A DNA stretch of 64,000 nt from Pararge aegeria (Eukaryota > Arthropoda > Insecta > Lepidoptera > Nymphalidae). The stretch covers positions 9,248,001 through 9,312,000 of the forward strand of contig NC_053201.1 of NCBI RefSeq assembly GCF_905163445.1, read 5' to 3'. Below are positions 45,085 to 56,840 of the stretch, in pieces (position 1 is the first letter of the stretch; the number at the start of each line of letters is the position of its first letter). The translations under genes and the position numbers were made by a program. Below the pieces are notes generated by a model. That model had not been told where the DNA came from and searched no databases. It saw only the letters and a program-made list of their open reading frames with translations.

Positions 45085-45720
45085 TAACTATGTTTTTAGC
45101 CTTTTTGATAGCCTTTTTAATAAGATAAGCGTATGACACAGGTGACAATATAGCGGGCGCGTCATTACTTTTTGTTATTCTTTAGTTTTAAGCCATCTAA
45201 CCTGGAAGTGGTTCATAAGATCAGTACTTTTGGGGAAAGAAGTACAAGGAAAAAAGATTTTCATTCTCATTAATACAGTAATATCACATTGGCATAGTAG
45301 AAATAGTACATAGTTTTCGAGTATCTTTGTCTAATTATGGCGTTATGGACTTTTAAGAAGCCTGCAATTAATTGTGCACTAAATAACTTTGCGCATTTAA
45401 AACGTCTGTTTCAAACAGTTGACAGGAGGGCGGGCTAGTTTTTTTATATATATAAATATTGATACTATAAAAGTGTGGATCACAGAAAAAAAAGTGGATA
45501 TTATAAGTTTTTTATTGTCATTAATAGGTCGGTATTGTAATGCCCTATCGGCATTATATCTTCTTACAAGTGGCCTGAGATAAATACGCAGTTTTTTTAA
45601 TATTTTTGGTTTTAGCCTTTTCAAAAGACTGTAATTAACTGTGTACTAAATTGCGTTGCGCGTTTAAAACGTCTCTTTCAAACAGGTGACAAGAGGGCGG
45701 GCTCGTTATTTTTTGTTGTA
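45085..45720 (+). repeat. Direct repeats, ~264-284 bp period
   Basis: GCGCATTTAAAACGTCTGTT..CAAACAGTTGACAGGAGGGC (45391-45433) and GCGCGTTTAAAACGTCTCTT..CAAACAGGTGACAAGAGGGC (45657-45699) are 264 bases apart. Both are preceded by CTG(C/T)AATTAA(T/C)TGTG(C/T)ACTAAAT. A third, weaker piece CACAGGTGACAATATAGCGG lies at 45137. A decayed tandem array. Confidence 0.75.
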
Positions 45721-45961
45721 AAGAGCCCACGCTTACCGATTCAGCGCGGAAATGCGGCGTCACTCTTAGTACAATTTAAAAGCTGACTGTTGCATTTTGA
45801 TATTTAAAATTTTTCCACCTATTATTCTTTTTTTAATTTAATTTACGAGAAGGTGCAACTTGGAGGAAATTTCTAAATGCGATTCATAGTTTTAGCATCT
45901 TTTAGTTAGTGATGTTTTACAATCCATGTTTTTGCTTTATAATAGGTAATAATTTAAGGAC

Positions 45962-46372
45962 TCAGGGGCATAGGCAGATGCCCCACCTGATAGGATAAGT
46001 GGCCAACCATGGCGTATAAACATAGCACCACTTCACAGGGCACGCAAGAAACGCGTCCCGCAGCATTCCGTCCTTTTTTTTTTTTTGGCGAGGGGGAAAA
46101 GCTTTATTGCTTCCTCCGAGACTTGGGCAGGACGGAGGTCATGTGGGACTCCCCCCTCTATAGGGGGTATACCTATACTAAAAACCACCACTGCATGTCC
46201 CTCTTGTTGGCTTTGTTAGACGCCCGGGGAACCAGTTGTAAACCTGCCGTCCTGTGTTCATCAACCTGAAGCGTAGATGCTAAGCCTCATGTACCTGCAA
46301 TAACTCCGCCAACCGTGCCCTTCAGACAGTAACATTGTAAGAATGCTGCTTGGCGGCATAACTAAGCAAGGC
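45962..46372 (+). mobile_element. SINE-like repeat interrupted by another repeat
   Basis: GATGCCCCACCTGATAGGAT and AAGTGGCCAACCATGG (45977-46012) and the later GCAATAACTCCGCCAACCGT with GAATGCTGCTTGGCGGC (46297-46358) are the two ends of a common lepidopteran repeat. The middle (about 46040-46265), with TTTTGGCGAGGGGGAAAAGC, GAGGTCATGTGGGACTCCCC and TAGACGCCCGGGG, is a different repeat. An 86-codon frame here is chance. Confidence 0.55.
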
Positions 46373-46380
46373 AAGTATAT

Positions 46381-46515
46381 AAATATTGGATAGAAGTAGG
46401 CGTTAGGCGGAATTTCATAATATAGTAAATGAAGATTAATTTGCTTAAGTAACGGGACGTGTTTACTTCCGCGGCATTTAACAAATTAAGCTTGATTGTT
46501 ATAGTATGGCGGTTT
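46381..46515 (-). repeat. D-family repeat, end part
   Basis: AAATATTGGATAGAAGTAGG, CGTTAGGCGGAATTTCATAA and the following AAATTAAGCTTGATTGTTAT match the left end of the fold-back element (38154-38220). Internal sequence has diverged or been replaced. Confidence 0.6.
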
Positions 46516-46547
46516 ATGCTTTCATCTCCTAATCTTGCTCTACTATA

Positions 46548-46811
46548 AATAATAAATAAATATACTACGACAATACACACATCGAAATCAAGTCCCAAAG
46601 TAAGCGTAGATTGTGTTATGGGTTCTAAGATGAATGATGAATTATTATGTGAATAATATACCTACAAAAATACTTATAAGATATTGATAGACACCCAGAC
46701 ACTAAAAGACATTCTTGTTCATCACACAAACATTGCCCAGTTGTGGGAATCGAGCCGGCCGGCCTTGGAATCAGAAAGCAGGGTCGCTGCCCAATGCGCC
46801 AATAAGCCGTC
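46548..46811 (-). mobile_element. A-family SINE
   Basis: Reversed tail, ATACTACGACAATACACACA, CCCAAAGTAAGCGTAGATTG, TTCATCACACAAACATTGCC, TTGTGGGAATCGAGC, GCAGGGTCGCTGCCCAATGC, GCCAATAAGCCG. Full length. Confidence 0.9.
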
Positions 46812-47260
46812 CAAAAGAGGAGATCTGTTTTCTGCTGTTGAACATTAATAGCTAAAGATGATAATGCTACAAAATGCTAAGAAATTGTGTTTATTATATG
46901 TCTCAAATAATCGTATAAGCTTAATAAGCAGTAGATCTCAAAATAGCAGTCAGACGCTTGAACTTGATTAGTAAACTTAACCCCCAAGTTTCTCATAGAT
47001 TGAATATCATTCAAAGTGTTGCCAACCTAAATTACTGGCATGAATAATTCCGCAGACGGCGGTATCAACACGCAATGTGCATTTGGTTCATAAAGGGAAT
47101 CCGTCGTGTTATTGGGGTTCGCGGAGATGTGATCATGACGTCACACATTCAATACAAACGTAGTTGCTAATTTCCTAGTTTATAAGTAACTATTGCACTT
47201 ATCAGACTAACCACTTGAATCCATATCTATACCTTTGCCTGCAATAAATATTGCAATGTT
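46812..47260. other. Nothing recognised
   Basis: No gene or repeat identified. Confidence 0.4.
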
Positions 47261-47475
47261 ATTTTTTATTTCTCTACAAGTTAGCCCTTGACTGCAATCT
47301 CAATTGGTGGTTAGTGATGATTTAGTCTAAGATGGTAGCGGGCTAACCTGTTAGGGAGTATGGAAGTCTTACCCCTAATTGGTAAGTACGCGACATCGCA
47401 CCGGAACACTAAATCGCTTAGCGGCATGTCTGTGTCGTTAGGCTATCCACTGCCAAAGCCCCACTCTACGTAGTA
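47261..47475 (-). mobile_element. B-family SINE, head missing
   Basis: CTCTACAAGTTAGCCCTTGA, TCTAAGATGGTAGCGGGCTA, ACCTGTTAGGGAGTATGG, CGACATCGCACCGGAACACT, AAATCGCTTAGCGGCATGTC. Followed 35 bases later by an A SINE in the same orientation. Confidence 0.85.
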
Positions 47476-47510
47476 GTTTTAGTTTTTTTGCGATCTGCGA
47501 CTCGTTTTAT

Positions 47511-47743
47511 ATAAATAAATAAATATGAATAAATATACTCGGACAATACACACATCGCCATCTAGTACCAAAGTAAGCTGCTGTAGCTTGTGTTATAATA
47601 CACATAAATACTTATTATATACACATAGACATCCAGGCACTGAAAAACATTCATGTTTACAAAAATTTTTCCAGGTTTGGGAATCGAACCCATGGCCTTG
47701 GACTCAGAAAGCAGGGTCGCTGCCCACTGCGCCAAACGGCCGA
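47511..47743 (-). mobile_element. A-family SINE
   Basis: AATAAATATACTCGGACAAT, CATCGCCATCTAGTACCAAA, CAGGCACTGAAAAACATTCA, GGTTTGGGAATCGAACCCAT, GCTGCCCACTGCGCCAAACG. An internal deletion of the 'GGGTACTAAGATG' region. Confidence 0.88.
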
Positions 47744-48359
47744 AATATCTTTAGTTTAGTGGGGCCACACTGAACAAACATAAATTCCAACTTGATTTAG
47801 AGCTTACGTAGGTTCTATAAATATTTTCCACTGCACCCTTTCAATCCACATAGGGTGATCGTTACTTAGTTGCATGAATGTATCAGAATTGGGTTACGCG
47901 ATGCTATTGGAAATATAGGCAGCTACTCAATGAATAACTGTTTGCAATTTTATTTGCATAGATTAGGTGCACGTTCGAACCTATGTTTTTCCGGTATTTG
48001 AAACGGAGTAATAAATTTTTATCTGTTGTAGCAATTTTTGAAATGTATTCCAAATATATTATTCAACGTATCAAATTGTTTATTTATGGTGGATTCAGAT
48101 ATATCAGATCAGTGACACTTGGGAGAGTACAGTCAGGGACAACGGTAAATGGTATAATTTGTATTGATCGCTTGTCATTGTCAGCATCAGGGAGCAGGTG
48201 TCAGGTGAAATTGCAGGGTTTTTTGTGTGTGGTTTTGCTCAAAATTTCGGCTGGCATCTGCAAAAATCGAACCACATAAGTAAGATGTCCAAAATCAGCA
48301 CGTTTGCTCGACCCGGCATACACCTTCCACTTTGTAGACGACTGAATAAAATATTGCAA
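47744..48359. other. Nothing recognised
   Basis: A 98-codon frame (47983-48279) has no domain I recognise. Confidence 0.4.
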
Positions 48360-48468
48360 TATTTTTTTTTATTATTATTCCTCTACAAATTGGCCCTTGA
48401 CTGCAATATCGGCTTGTGGTATGTGATGATGCAGTTAAAGATGGTAACGGGCTAACCTGATGAATTTA
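48360..48468 (-). mobile_element. B-family SINE, 3' end
   Basis: CTCTACAAATTGGCCCTTGA, CTGCAATATCGGCTTGTGGT, GATGGTAACGGGCTAACCTG after a T-rich start. Confidence 0.8.
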
Positions 48469-48747
48469 TAAAGTCACTCAGTCCTGTATCACTTAGAACT
48501 CCGACGCCTCATCTCCGCGATATAATATAAAAACAGACAATGGATAACATATGTCTTTTAACAATTTCGAATGTCAGGAGGACCTATGATGAGTTTAGAT
48601 ACACCCTTATAACTGTCGAAAAATAAATGTTTTGAATACAAGCAATATTCCGGTACTCAGTAAGAAATTGATATTCAATCGTTATCGATATGATTGTGAA
48701 ATGAACGTCGTCAAACTATAAAATGTCAGTTTTACGATTGTTTAATT

Positions 48748-48822
48748 CTCTTGTTGGTCTAGTTGTTAGCATGTTGAACTAAGTCTGCACGAGTTCCTAT
48801 GTTCGATTCCCTGGTTGGGCCA
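48748..48822 (+). mobile_element. H-type tRNA-like SINE head
   Basis: TCTTGTTGGTCTAGTTGTTA followed by GCATGTTGAACT is an A-box-like 5' half; TATGTTCGATTCCCTGG is the B-box half; ends GGGCCAAAAT. The spacing is right for a tRNA but the acceptor stem is not closed. An A SINE begins directly after it. Confidence 0.6.
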
Positions 48823-49059
48823 AAATAAATAAATAAATATACTACGACAATGCACACATCGCCAAGTAGCTTATGTTATGGGTACTAAGATGACTGATGA
48901 ATTTTGTTATAAATAATATACATAAATACTTAGAATACACATATAAACACCTAAACACTGAATAATATTCATGCACATCACACAAACATTTTCCAGTAGT
49001 GGGAATCGAACCCTGGACTCAGAAAGTAGGATCGCTGCAAACTGCGCCAATCGGCCGTC
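48823..49059 (-). mobile_element. A-family SINE
   Basis: Reversed tail, ATACTACGACAATGCACACA, a deletion around the CCCCAAAG region, GGGTACTAAGATGACTGATG, TTCCAGTAGTGGGAATCGAA, CTGCAAACTGCGCCAATCGG. The copy at 55060 shares the unusual GCTGCAAACTGCGCC form. Confidence 0.9.
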
Positions 49060-49777
49060 ATAAGTGTTTTAATCGTATTTGCTTTACCAGTCCGGATCTA
49101 GACAGTGTGACAGTTTTTGTTTACTGTACAATGCACAGTTGTGTGTAAAACGAATAACTACTTAAATCTGTGTACTGGGGTTTTTTTAAGCAGAAAGTCT
49201 CAATAGAAATCGCCTTTTAAATATCTGGTAAATGTCACGTGGTATGTTTTTTATAATAACTTTTGGCCATAGAGAAAAATGATAATTTTTGCAATGCAAA
49301 CAAACAAGAGGCATTTGTCAAATGTTTGCGCGTGCCATTTTACGGAGTTAATACTGTACGGTTTTCAAATTTTTGTTTGTCCATCCTATAAGCCGTATTC
49401 AGATCCTATGAAGTAAGAAATGGTCTTATATCTTAAAAATACGCTTTTTAAAAAATCTAAATTTCTTACGTATTATCACTATAATTACATACCTACTAGG
49501 TACAAACCTCCGAAAGAATAAAATCTATATTAAAATATTGTCCTTCTATTTTTTCACTGTTAACTTAAACCAAAGCTTTAAGTACAAATCATTCACACTA
49601 ATCCAAAGTAAGCCTCACGTGTTTAGCTCGCTTATGTACAGTAAAGTAAATGAATAAACATTTATATTCCACTGAGCCGATATATTCTTGACGTATAAAA
49701 TGCTTAAGTTATTACGAAATGACGGTGTGGAAATATTCGTAGAATTTTACGAGTGTGTTATAAAGAGTCAGGTATGT
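49060..49777. other. Nothing recognised
   Basis: No gene or repeat identified. Confidence 0.4.
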
Positions 49778-50020
49778 AACGGGCTTACCACTTAACCCTT
49801 ATCGGTTTCTACGCGATATCGTACCGGAACACTAAATCGCATAGCAGCACGTCACTGACAAAGGTGAGAAGGGTGATAACTAGCCTCTGCCGAAGCCTAC
49901 CACAAGATCAGACTAGCGAAAAAAATCTGTAATTTTAAATACACATAATGCCCCAGCCTGGTGCGAACCACGGACCACCTACTTTAATCCACAGCGTTCA
50001 CTGATGCGCCAGGGAGGTCC
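49778..50020 (-). mobile_element. B-family SINE with tRNA head
   Basis: ACGCGATATCGTACCGGAAC, ATCGCATAGCAGCACGTCAC, GCCTCTGCCGAAGCCTACCA, AATGCCCCAGCCTGGTGCGA and the reversed head GATGCGCCAGGGAGGTCC. The 3' end (tail and AGTTAGCCC) is cut off. Confidence 0.85.
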
Positions 50021-50750
50021 TAAATACGTATATCGAGTAAAAATCCCTTAATACTTAATTCGACTTATAGCAGGTAGACCCTCTACCATCTTAGATTCCA
50101 GCATCATTTACCACTGGGAAAAATTGAAAGTATAACTTTTAGCTGCCAGCCTGACTGGACAGCGCGGTACCTAATGCAGGCTGCATTCTCGGGACCATTC
50201 CAGGTTGGCATGACCTGTACAGTAATTAGTTTTAGTTATAAATTTCAATGTAACATTATCAGTAAAAAAACACAAGGTGAACAAAAGAATGTTTGAATTA
50301 AAAGTCAAAGTCAAAGAATTGTAGGTACGTACTGGAATTCAAAAAAATTGAGTCTTGTTGGTAAGATTTGCGAAGACCAACAATAGTGCAATGTGCAGTT
50401 ATTTCATATAGATTTATGTAACACTGCGTCATCAAACGTATCACGTCAAAGGTTAACCGAGCTATTTCAATAAAGTTCAATTTTAGAACATGCCTATAGG
50501 CTGATCATTTGGGTTATGATTTACAATATCTGTAAGGGTCATATTTATTGGTTACAGACTCGTGTTATTATTTGATTAAACATACGCCTAAAAAAGGCGG
50601 AGGTTCTCAAACAGGTGTCTGTAAATTATATGCCTATTTTCATAAAAATAGTTATTTTTAAATAATGTTCGTTCAGGTGACCCTTCCTCTATCTTAGACA
50701 ATTTTTTGAAACTTTACCAAACATTATCATCATTATATATATATTCAGAC
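50021..50750. other. Nothing recognised
   Basis: A short GTAGACCCTCTACCATCTTA piece at about 50083 may be another B SINE relic. Confidence 0.4.
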
Positions 50751-51001
50751 GGTCGATTGGCGCAGTGGGCAGCGACCCTGCTTTCTGAGTCCTAAGCCGT
50801 TGGTTCGATTACCACGATTGGAAAATGTTTGTGTGGTGAACATGAATACTTTTCAGTGTCTGGGTGTTTATATGTATATTATAAGTGTTAATGTATTTTA
50901 ATCATAAAATATTCATCAGTCATCTAGTACTCATAACACAAGCTACGCTTACTTTGGGGCTAGATGGCGATGTGTGTATTGTCGTGGTATATTTATTTAT
51001 T
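50751..51001 (+). mobile_element. A-family SINE, near complete
   Basis: GGTCGATTGGCGCAGTGGGC, AGCGACCCTGCTTTCTGAGT, GGTTCGATTACCACGATTGG, ATAACACAAGCTACGCTTAC, GATGGCGATGTGTGTATTGT and a short ATTTATTTATT tail. Confidence 0.92.
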
Positions 51002-52523
51002 CGTTACCAAACGTATCTATATTATATTCTGAACATGTTACTACGCATGTTAAATAAAAATCCTTCTTATTAAAAATAATCGGTAGCTACCAGAGGTACG
51101 TAGAACCAATAAAAAGTTAAGTACGCGTAATCATGGACGAGAAATAACTTTACACCTATTCCTATAAAGAAAGACTCAATCAAAAAACTCAAAGGCTAAA
51201 AATATTAACTTCAAGACCGCAACAATATAATAAGATTTACTTTCCGATATATCTTATCTTATGAACAATAAATATAACAGAAAAAAAAATCCTTTCAATA
51301 AAACTAAGGAAACTAATTCGTATAAGACCCTAGAGTAATATAAATCCCCATTTGCTGACATAAAAGGGGAGTGCTCGGTAGGAAGTCCTAATCAAATAGT
51401 TGCTATTGTATTTAGAGTAGGTATACTGTGGAGACCCCTAACTAGGGCCTACTTTTCACTCCCTCGTCAAAGAGAAGACCCTCAGATACAATGTTAATAA
51501 CAATTTTATATTTTATAAGAACATTGCCAACAAAGAGGGTATGATGAAACGAGAGTTTGCTCTCCAAACTTTCGCCTCATCATTCAGACGCAGAAGGGGG
51601 TTACCTTTATGATGTAGTCGTGTAATTATTTACGCATGACATGTATCTGCATGAAGAAATAGTAGCTTAAGGATAGCCCTCCTATTTTTTTTTCCTAAAT
51701 GTACATTTTTCGATGAAATTGATTTCAACTTCGGGAGTAAGCCGTCAACCTTAAAAAGTAGTTAGCGGATTTTAGTGATGTTCTCACCAGTATATAGACA
51801 GTCCTTCGGAAAAGGTTAAGGTATATATATATATATATATATATATTAAATGACATAGTATCGTCATTTAAAAAATAATATAGTATTCATAACAGATAAG
51901 ATGAAAAAAAAATATTCTTATTACCAGTATATCTTCCAATTGATGTAGGTAATCAACTTATATACCAGAGTTATGAAACATCGAGTGGGTTAAAACAATA
52001 TCTTCAAGTCGATCTTTATTCTTCGGGTATCGATGTAGGAATCAATTCAAACGTCTCAACAATAACAACGACAGTGCCAATGGATTACCGAGTGCGATCA
52101 CGTAGCCCCATAACGCTAGACGCGGGAGTAACCTCCGTGAAACCACGTCACCACTTCTGAGATTGCCCCATCTAGCGGACGCGCTCCAAATTTGAAAGCA
52201 TTCGGTGCATTTCTGGAATCTGAAATGCACTTGTGAAATTTTAAATTTTATGCCCGAAGATTACTCGGTTGATTCAATTTTTGCGGGGCCAATCACTTAG
52301 TACGCTCCTACCTCGCTGTAGAAGCTAATATTTTGCTAAACTGTAACAAACTTATAATTTGTATTGTAAACAGACAGTAAAAGGAAATAGTTTGATCATT
52401 GATAACGTCACTAACGGAATAGTTTGTTAATTGACTTTGGATAGTGGAACATCATGAACAGTCATAAACTTACAAATACTTACAAACTTGTAATTGAAAA
52501 TAATATTGTGTCGCTATAAGTAA
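51002..52523. other. No supported gene; (TA)n at 51822-51846
   Basis: A 25-base TA run is flanked by AT-rich DNA. A GC-richer patch at about 52040-52230 has a 62-codon minus frame without a recognisable domain. Confidence 0.45.
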
Positions 52524-52672
52524 ATGCCTGAGAGTTCTTCATAATGTTCTCAAAAGTGTTTGAAGTCCACCAATCCGTATTGGGTCAGCGTAGAGGACTA
52601 CGGTCGTAACACCTCCGTGTAGGAGGAGACCTGTGTCCTGTAGTAGGCCGGAATGGGTTGGTATGATAAATA
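52524..52672 (+). mobile_element. C-family SINE, 3' half
   Basis: ATGCCTGAGAGTTCTTCATA, ATGTTCTCAAAAGTGTTTGA, AGTCCACCAATCCGTATTGG, GAGACCTGTGTCCTGTAGTA and GGTTGGTATGAT. The (GATGAT)n is short. Confidence 0.8.
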
Positions 52673-53467
52673 AATACATATTATAAATTTTTACACAAAT
52701 GCTCATAAAATTTTAGTAGTAGGTATTAGAATTTTTTGTAACAGTACCGCCATCCTTTTTTCTGCCGTCAAGCAGAATTGCTGCCACAATTAGAGTATGT
52801 TGTGTATATTCGGTGCCGTAAGAATCTTTACATGGCTCTGAGTTTACGGTAGCTTAAATTTTTTTTTTATAAAATTTATATGGTGGATTTATGGTGCCAT
52901 TTTCAAATGAGAAAATTCGTAGCCTCTACTTAGTGTAAAATATTATCTACATTTATCAATAAAATACTTGCCCTGAAGTTGCCAAACTGATTCGTCACAT
53001 CGTGTCAGAATTATAGAATTTTTCATTTATATTTTTCACCATCGCACAGCTTCTCAAAATGCACCTTCTACGTAGGTACGTGTGATTCCAATGCTTCCAA
53101 AGGGTGTCAAACTCATTTCGAAATACATCAGCTAGTTCGGACCTTTTCTGTAGGGCAGTCAAAACTTAATCTCTTTGTCTTAAAATCTTAATGTGCGCAA
53201 AACTTTCATCGACATAAAAAATAATTAATGCAGCAGCGTATTAAATTTTTCACTAGAGTTGACTTTTTTCATTAAAATGGCAGCCGAACTGAATCAAGAC
53301 TCGCTATATTTATCGACTGCCATCTCTATATTTTCATACTCACAAAATAAATAAAAGGAGATAATGGAAAGTGTAAGCAATAAATTCAGGGCACATGGTG
53401 CACGAAGAGCTCGTGGTAAGTTTTGTGGGGGTGCTTGATAAAAGCTGACTGGTCTAGGTTTACATAC
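52673..53467. other. Nothing recognised
   Basis: No gene or repeat identified. Confidence 0.4.
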
Positions 53468-53905
53468 TACCACAGAGTATGTATACCTTGAAGGTAACAC
53501 TTCGGCCTCCCTTTCAATGGGACCGAGTTTGAACCCCGGCACCACCACCACTTTCTTTTAGGAGTTATGTGCGTTGTAGGCTCATTAATATCACTTGTAA
53601 ATAAATAAATAATAAATAAATATACTACGACAATACACACAACGCCATCTAGCCCCAAAGTAACCGTAGCTTGTGTTATGGGTACTAAGATAGCTGATGA
53701 ATTTTTTTTTTTTATGAATGAAATACACATAAATATTTATAAGATACAGAAATATCGTTAAGAAACCTGACGGACATTCATAAAGTTCTCAAAGGCGTTA
53801 GAAGTCTATCAATCTGACCTTATAACCAAACCCTTAGCCTATACCCTTTTTATTCAAAGAGGAGTGCCCAGTAGTGACCTTTAACAGGATAATCATGATG
53901 TTAAT
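53468..53905 (+). mobile_element. C-family SINE interrupted by an A SINE
   Basis: Head at 53500-53560 (TTCGGCCTCCCTTTCAATGG, GAGTTTGAACCCCGGCACCA, GGAGTTATGTGCGTTG), then TTAATATCACTTG to 53597. After the A SINE the C sequence resumes: AACCTGACGGACATTCATAA, AGTTCTCAAAGGCGTTAGAA, GTCTATCAATCTGACC, to a GATAATCATGATG end. The order makes C older than A here. Confidence 0.78.
53599..53750 (-). mobile_element. A-family SINE, 5'-truncated
   Basis: Long AAATAAATAAATAATAAATA tail (reversed), ACAACGCCATCTAGCCCCAA, TTGTGTTATGGGTACTAAGA, a T run and ATACACATAAATATTTATAA. The tRNA head half is absent. Confidence 0.88.
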
Positions 53906-54773
53906 TGACACTTGAAAACTTCTACTTGTCTAGAACTCTCTGTATTTTTTTTTTACAATACAATCTTATTGGCCATGATTAGTGTACCTTAAAATCTTAC
54001 TGCGGGAAAAACGAAAGGCGTTTTCCCTTCTAGCTAAACACTTATAGTTATCCTGCTTGCAGGATGTGAACCTATTACCATTCGGATTTCAGTCCTTTTG
54101 GGTTTTGCGAAACCAAGCGTTCCTATAAGTATATACCACAACTGATCAATACTCTAACAGCGAATAAAATTTTCAAACCAATCCTTCACTTCGCTTTAGT
54201 TGCCATAAGCTTTTTTCAAGTCATCATCAAAACTTTCCACTAGTTCTTGGGCTACACAGGGTTGTGCACCCCACGGTCTCGTCATTAATCAGCCCCCTCG
54301 CGTCAGGGTTGACGTATTATGTAATTTTTATCATACATTACCGTAACACGCAATGTGACAAGGGGCATCGTGCATCAGCCCTGACCTTATCCAAGGTTTA
54401 ACGTATTTAATATTTATTTATTAATGTTTACAAACGTTTATAAAGTCGCCATTGCAGTGTTGTCCCATTTTTACTGTATTTGACTGGGTTATTTTTACTC
54501 TTTTAAACGATTTTTCAGTCATGTCAAGATCCCGTAGCAAATAACAGTCGATTGCGGTTTGTCGGAGTGGGAGATTTTTTTCGCTGACTTAATTCAATAA
54601 TCGGATGGGTGACCCCTTGCGAAAGTCCAGATATGACTTTCATCAGTTCTCTGCGCCCGAAAAGCACAAAAAACGATCGAAAAGCACGGAAAATACTCGA
54701 AAAGTGCGAAACCGTCGCTCGGTCTATTCTTGTGTGTATACAAGATACGGGCTAAAATTTACAACATTTTTAC
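53906..54773. other. Nothing recognised
   Basis: No gene or repeat identified. Confidence 0.4.
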
Positions 54774-55059
54774 AACCTTACTGGCCCAGCGGTAAGCGCT
54801 GTGGTTTTAGGTCGTAGGGAGGTTCGCCACGGCAGAAGCTTTTTGGGAAACTATAATTTCTGAATTTTCTCTCTAGTCTACTCTGGTGGGAGGTGAAAGA
54901 CGCACGTCTTCCACTTCTCACAAGACTAGACTGCCGCTAGATTACCGCAAAGCGATTAAGAATCCCGGCACGATGTAGCGTAAAACCGATTAGTATTATG
55001 GATTTAATATAACTGCTGCTATTTAAAATAACCCTTAACAGTTTAGCCCGTTACCATAT
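54774..55059 (+). mobile_element. B-family SINE
   Basis: Head CTGGCCCAGCGGTAAGCGCT, GTGGTTTTAGGTCG, body TATAATTTCTGAATTTTCTC, GATTACCGCAAAGCGATTAA, GGCACGATGTAGCGTAAAAC, ACCCTTAACAGTTTAGCCCG, TTACCAT. The end is replaced by the A SINE that starts at 55060. Confidence 0.85.
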
Positions 55060-55330
55060 AAAATAAATAATATAAATAATAAATATAGTACGACAATACA
55101 CACATCGCCATCTAGCCCCAAAGTAAGCGTAGCTTGTGTTATGGGTACTAAGACGCCTGATGAATATTTTTATGAATTATATACATAAATACTTAGAAAA
55201 TACATATAAACACCCAGACACTGAAAAACATTCATGCTCATCACACAAACATTTTCTAGTAGTGGGAATCGAACCCACAGCCTTTGGCTCAGAAAGCAGG
55301 GTCGCTGCAAACTGCGCCAATCGGCCGTCA
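55060..55330 (-). mobile_element. A-family SINE inserted at the end of a B SINE
   Basis: AAATAATAAATATAGTACGA, CATCGCCATCTAGCCCCAAA, GACACTGAAAAACATTCATG, TAGTAGTGGGAATCGAACCC, GCTGCAAACTGCGCCAATCG. It breaks the B SINE after TTACCAT. Confidence 0.9.
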
Positions 55331-55712
55331 ACATATAGTCAAGTGTAGTGGAATTAAAAAAAATGCACTTTAGTATTAACTTTAAATTTTACGGCTAACA
55401 CAAGGTGGCAATCTAAGGATTGTTCCTATGATCTCAGACCTCGGCTTAAGGCGGTATGCATAAGTGAGCCTGTCTGGAATTAATTTGGTTGACCTCGCAT
55501 GCATGGCAAAAGCATGCATGTGGAACATTGGAGATTAATGCGTTCTATTGCCTAGCCTGTGGTTGAGTAAAGTAGGTTAATAATATTAAGGTGCTTGTTT
55601 ATGAACATATATGGATTCAAAAAAATCGAGCTAATAACGTGTTCTCAAGTTCAGTCTTAACGAAATTTGTAGACGACACTATTCTTTGACTCCAATGCTT
55701 TGCATTTATAAT
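55331..55712. other. Nothing recognised
   Basis: Contains TCGCATGCATGGCAAAAGCA, a short GCATGCATG palindrome; no gene. Confidence 0.4.
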
Positions 55713-56335
55713 AATAACGAGCGGACCCGCGCGACTTCGTCCGTGAATGAGTCGACTTCAAAAAATAGTCGTATGTTGGCGCGGACTGTTTTATAGAACT
55801 TTAAAGAAACAACAATTCCGACAATTCCGATATACTTCCGTCGTTTGGCGTAACGTTTACCGTTCACGTGTCGCACGGATCAGGATAAAAAGGATATTTT
55901 TTGCAGTTTTTGCAACATTTCTCATTAATGATAGTAGGGTGATGTTATATAGCCATAATTGTTACTACAAATCGAAAAAAAAAACGAAACAGCATTTTTT
56001 GAGATTAGCGCGTTCAACCAAACAAAATTTAAAAGCTTTATAATATTTCAACTATGCCAAAAAAGCACGTCCATCTAAAACTCCGTTGCACCGATTTTGA
56101 AAGCCAAATGCGGAAAAAATGGTGATGCTATCCTGTAGAAGCTATTTGCTTTTCCGGGATAAAAAGAAGCCTATGTGCTATTCCAGACTATATTGTAAGT
56201 ATCTCTGCCAGATTACAGCCAAATCGGTTCATTCGTTATGGCGTTAAAGCGTAACAAGTGTCCATACATACATCCAACCATCCATGCATCTATCCTCACA
56301 AACTTTCGCTTTTATAATATTAGTAGGATGGTACG
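55713..56335 (+). repeat. F-family repeat, longest copy
   Basis: Start AGCGGACCCGCGCGACTTCG followed by TCCGTGAATGAGTCGAC; later TTCCGGGATAAAAAGAAGCC, TATGTGCTATTCCAG, CCAAATCGGTTCATTCGTTA and the tail CAAACTTTCGCTTTTATAAT with ATTAGTAGGATGG. A 98-codon frame (55747-56043) near the start has no stop but no recognisable domain either. The class of F is uncertain; such repeats are often called LINE or Helitron relics. Confidence 0.65.
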
Positions 56336-56439
56336 CATGCATTCGATCGTTGTCCCATATGCTTTGCGACTGACTGTTATCTGTGAAAGATTTATGTTCT
56401 TGATCTCCGACAATATTCATCAATTTCACCATTTCCCGG

Positions 56440-56720
56440 AGGAAACTTATTGTTTATCGGGATAAAAAGTATCCTATATGTTGACCCGCGATATCTGCTA
56501 CCACTGTACCAAATTTATTTCAATCCGTTCAGTAGTTTTCACGTGATGCCCGGACAGACAGACAGACAGACAGACATACAAAAATTAAATAAAAATCTGT
56601 TGACTCAGTATAAAGCAGTACTCAGTATCTATTATAAAGCATCCCCCGGTCAAATTTTTTAAAATATATTAAATGTACAGAAATCTTCCAGTTAAAGTTT
56701 TATTATAAGTATAGATAATT
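56440..56720 (+). repeat. Second F-like copy with (CAGA)n
   Basis: TTATCGGGATAAAAAGTATC, CTATATGTTGACCCGCG, CCAAATTTATTTCAATCCGT, TCAGTAGTTTTCACGTGATG, then GGACAGACAGACAGACAGAC (56552-56571). The tail is AT-rich and lacks TTTCGCATTT. Confidence 0.6.
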
Positions 56721-56724
56721 AAAG

Positions 56725-56840
56725 GGTATAGGATGCCATTCCTGCTTATCTAACATGGACAGGAGACAGTTTTGATCCCGGGAAAAGGACAAAATTGTCT
56801 TCTTCTATCTTCTCCAACACACCCATCTCAATCATGGGTG
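56725..56840 (-). repeat. G-family fragment
   Basis: TAGGATGCCATTCCTGCTTA, ACATGGACAGGAGACAGTTT, TGATCCCGGGAAAAGGACAA, TTGTCTTCTTCTATCTTCTC matches the reverse complement of 39430-39505 and, closely, 58099-58200. Confidence 0.7.

Noticed and set aside
46009..46269. 86-codon frame as a gene
   Set aside because: It lies across two nested repeats and has a long T run; no domain.
48748..48822. Functional tRNA gene
   Set aside because: tRNA-like spacing but no closed acceptor stem; related relics at 36.4-36.6 kb show it is a SINE head.
55747..56043. 98-codon basic protein
   Set aside because: Located inside an F repeat, no recognisable domain, lysine and arginine richness explained by AT- and purine-rich DNA. 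Could be an old coding relic, not supported.
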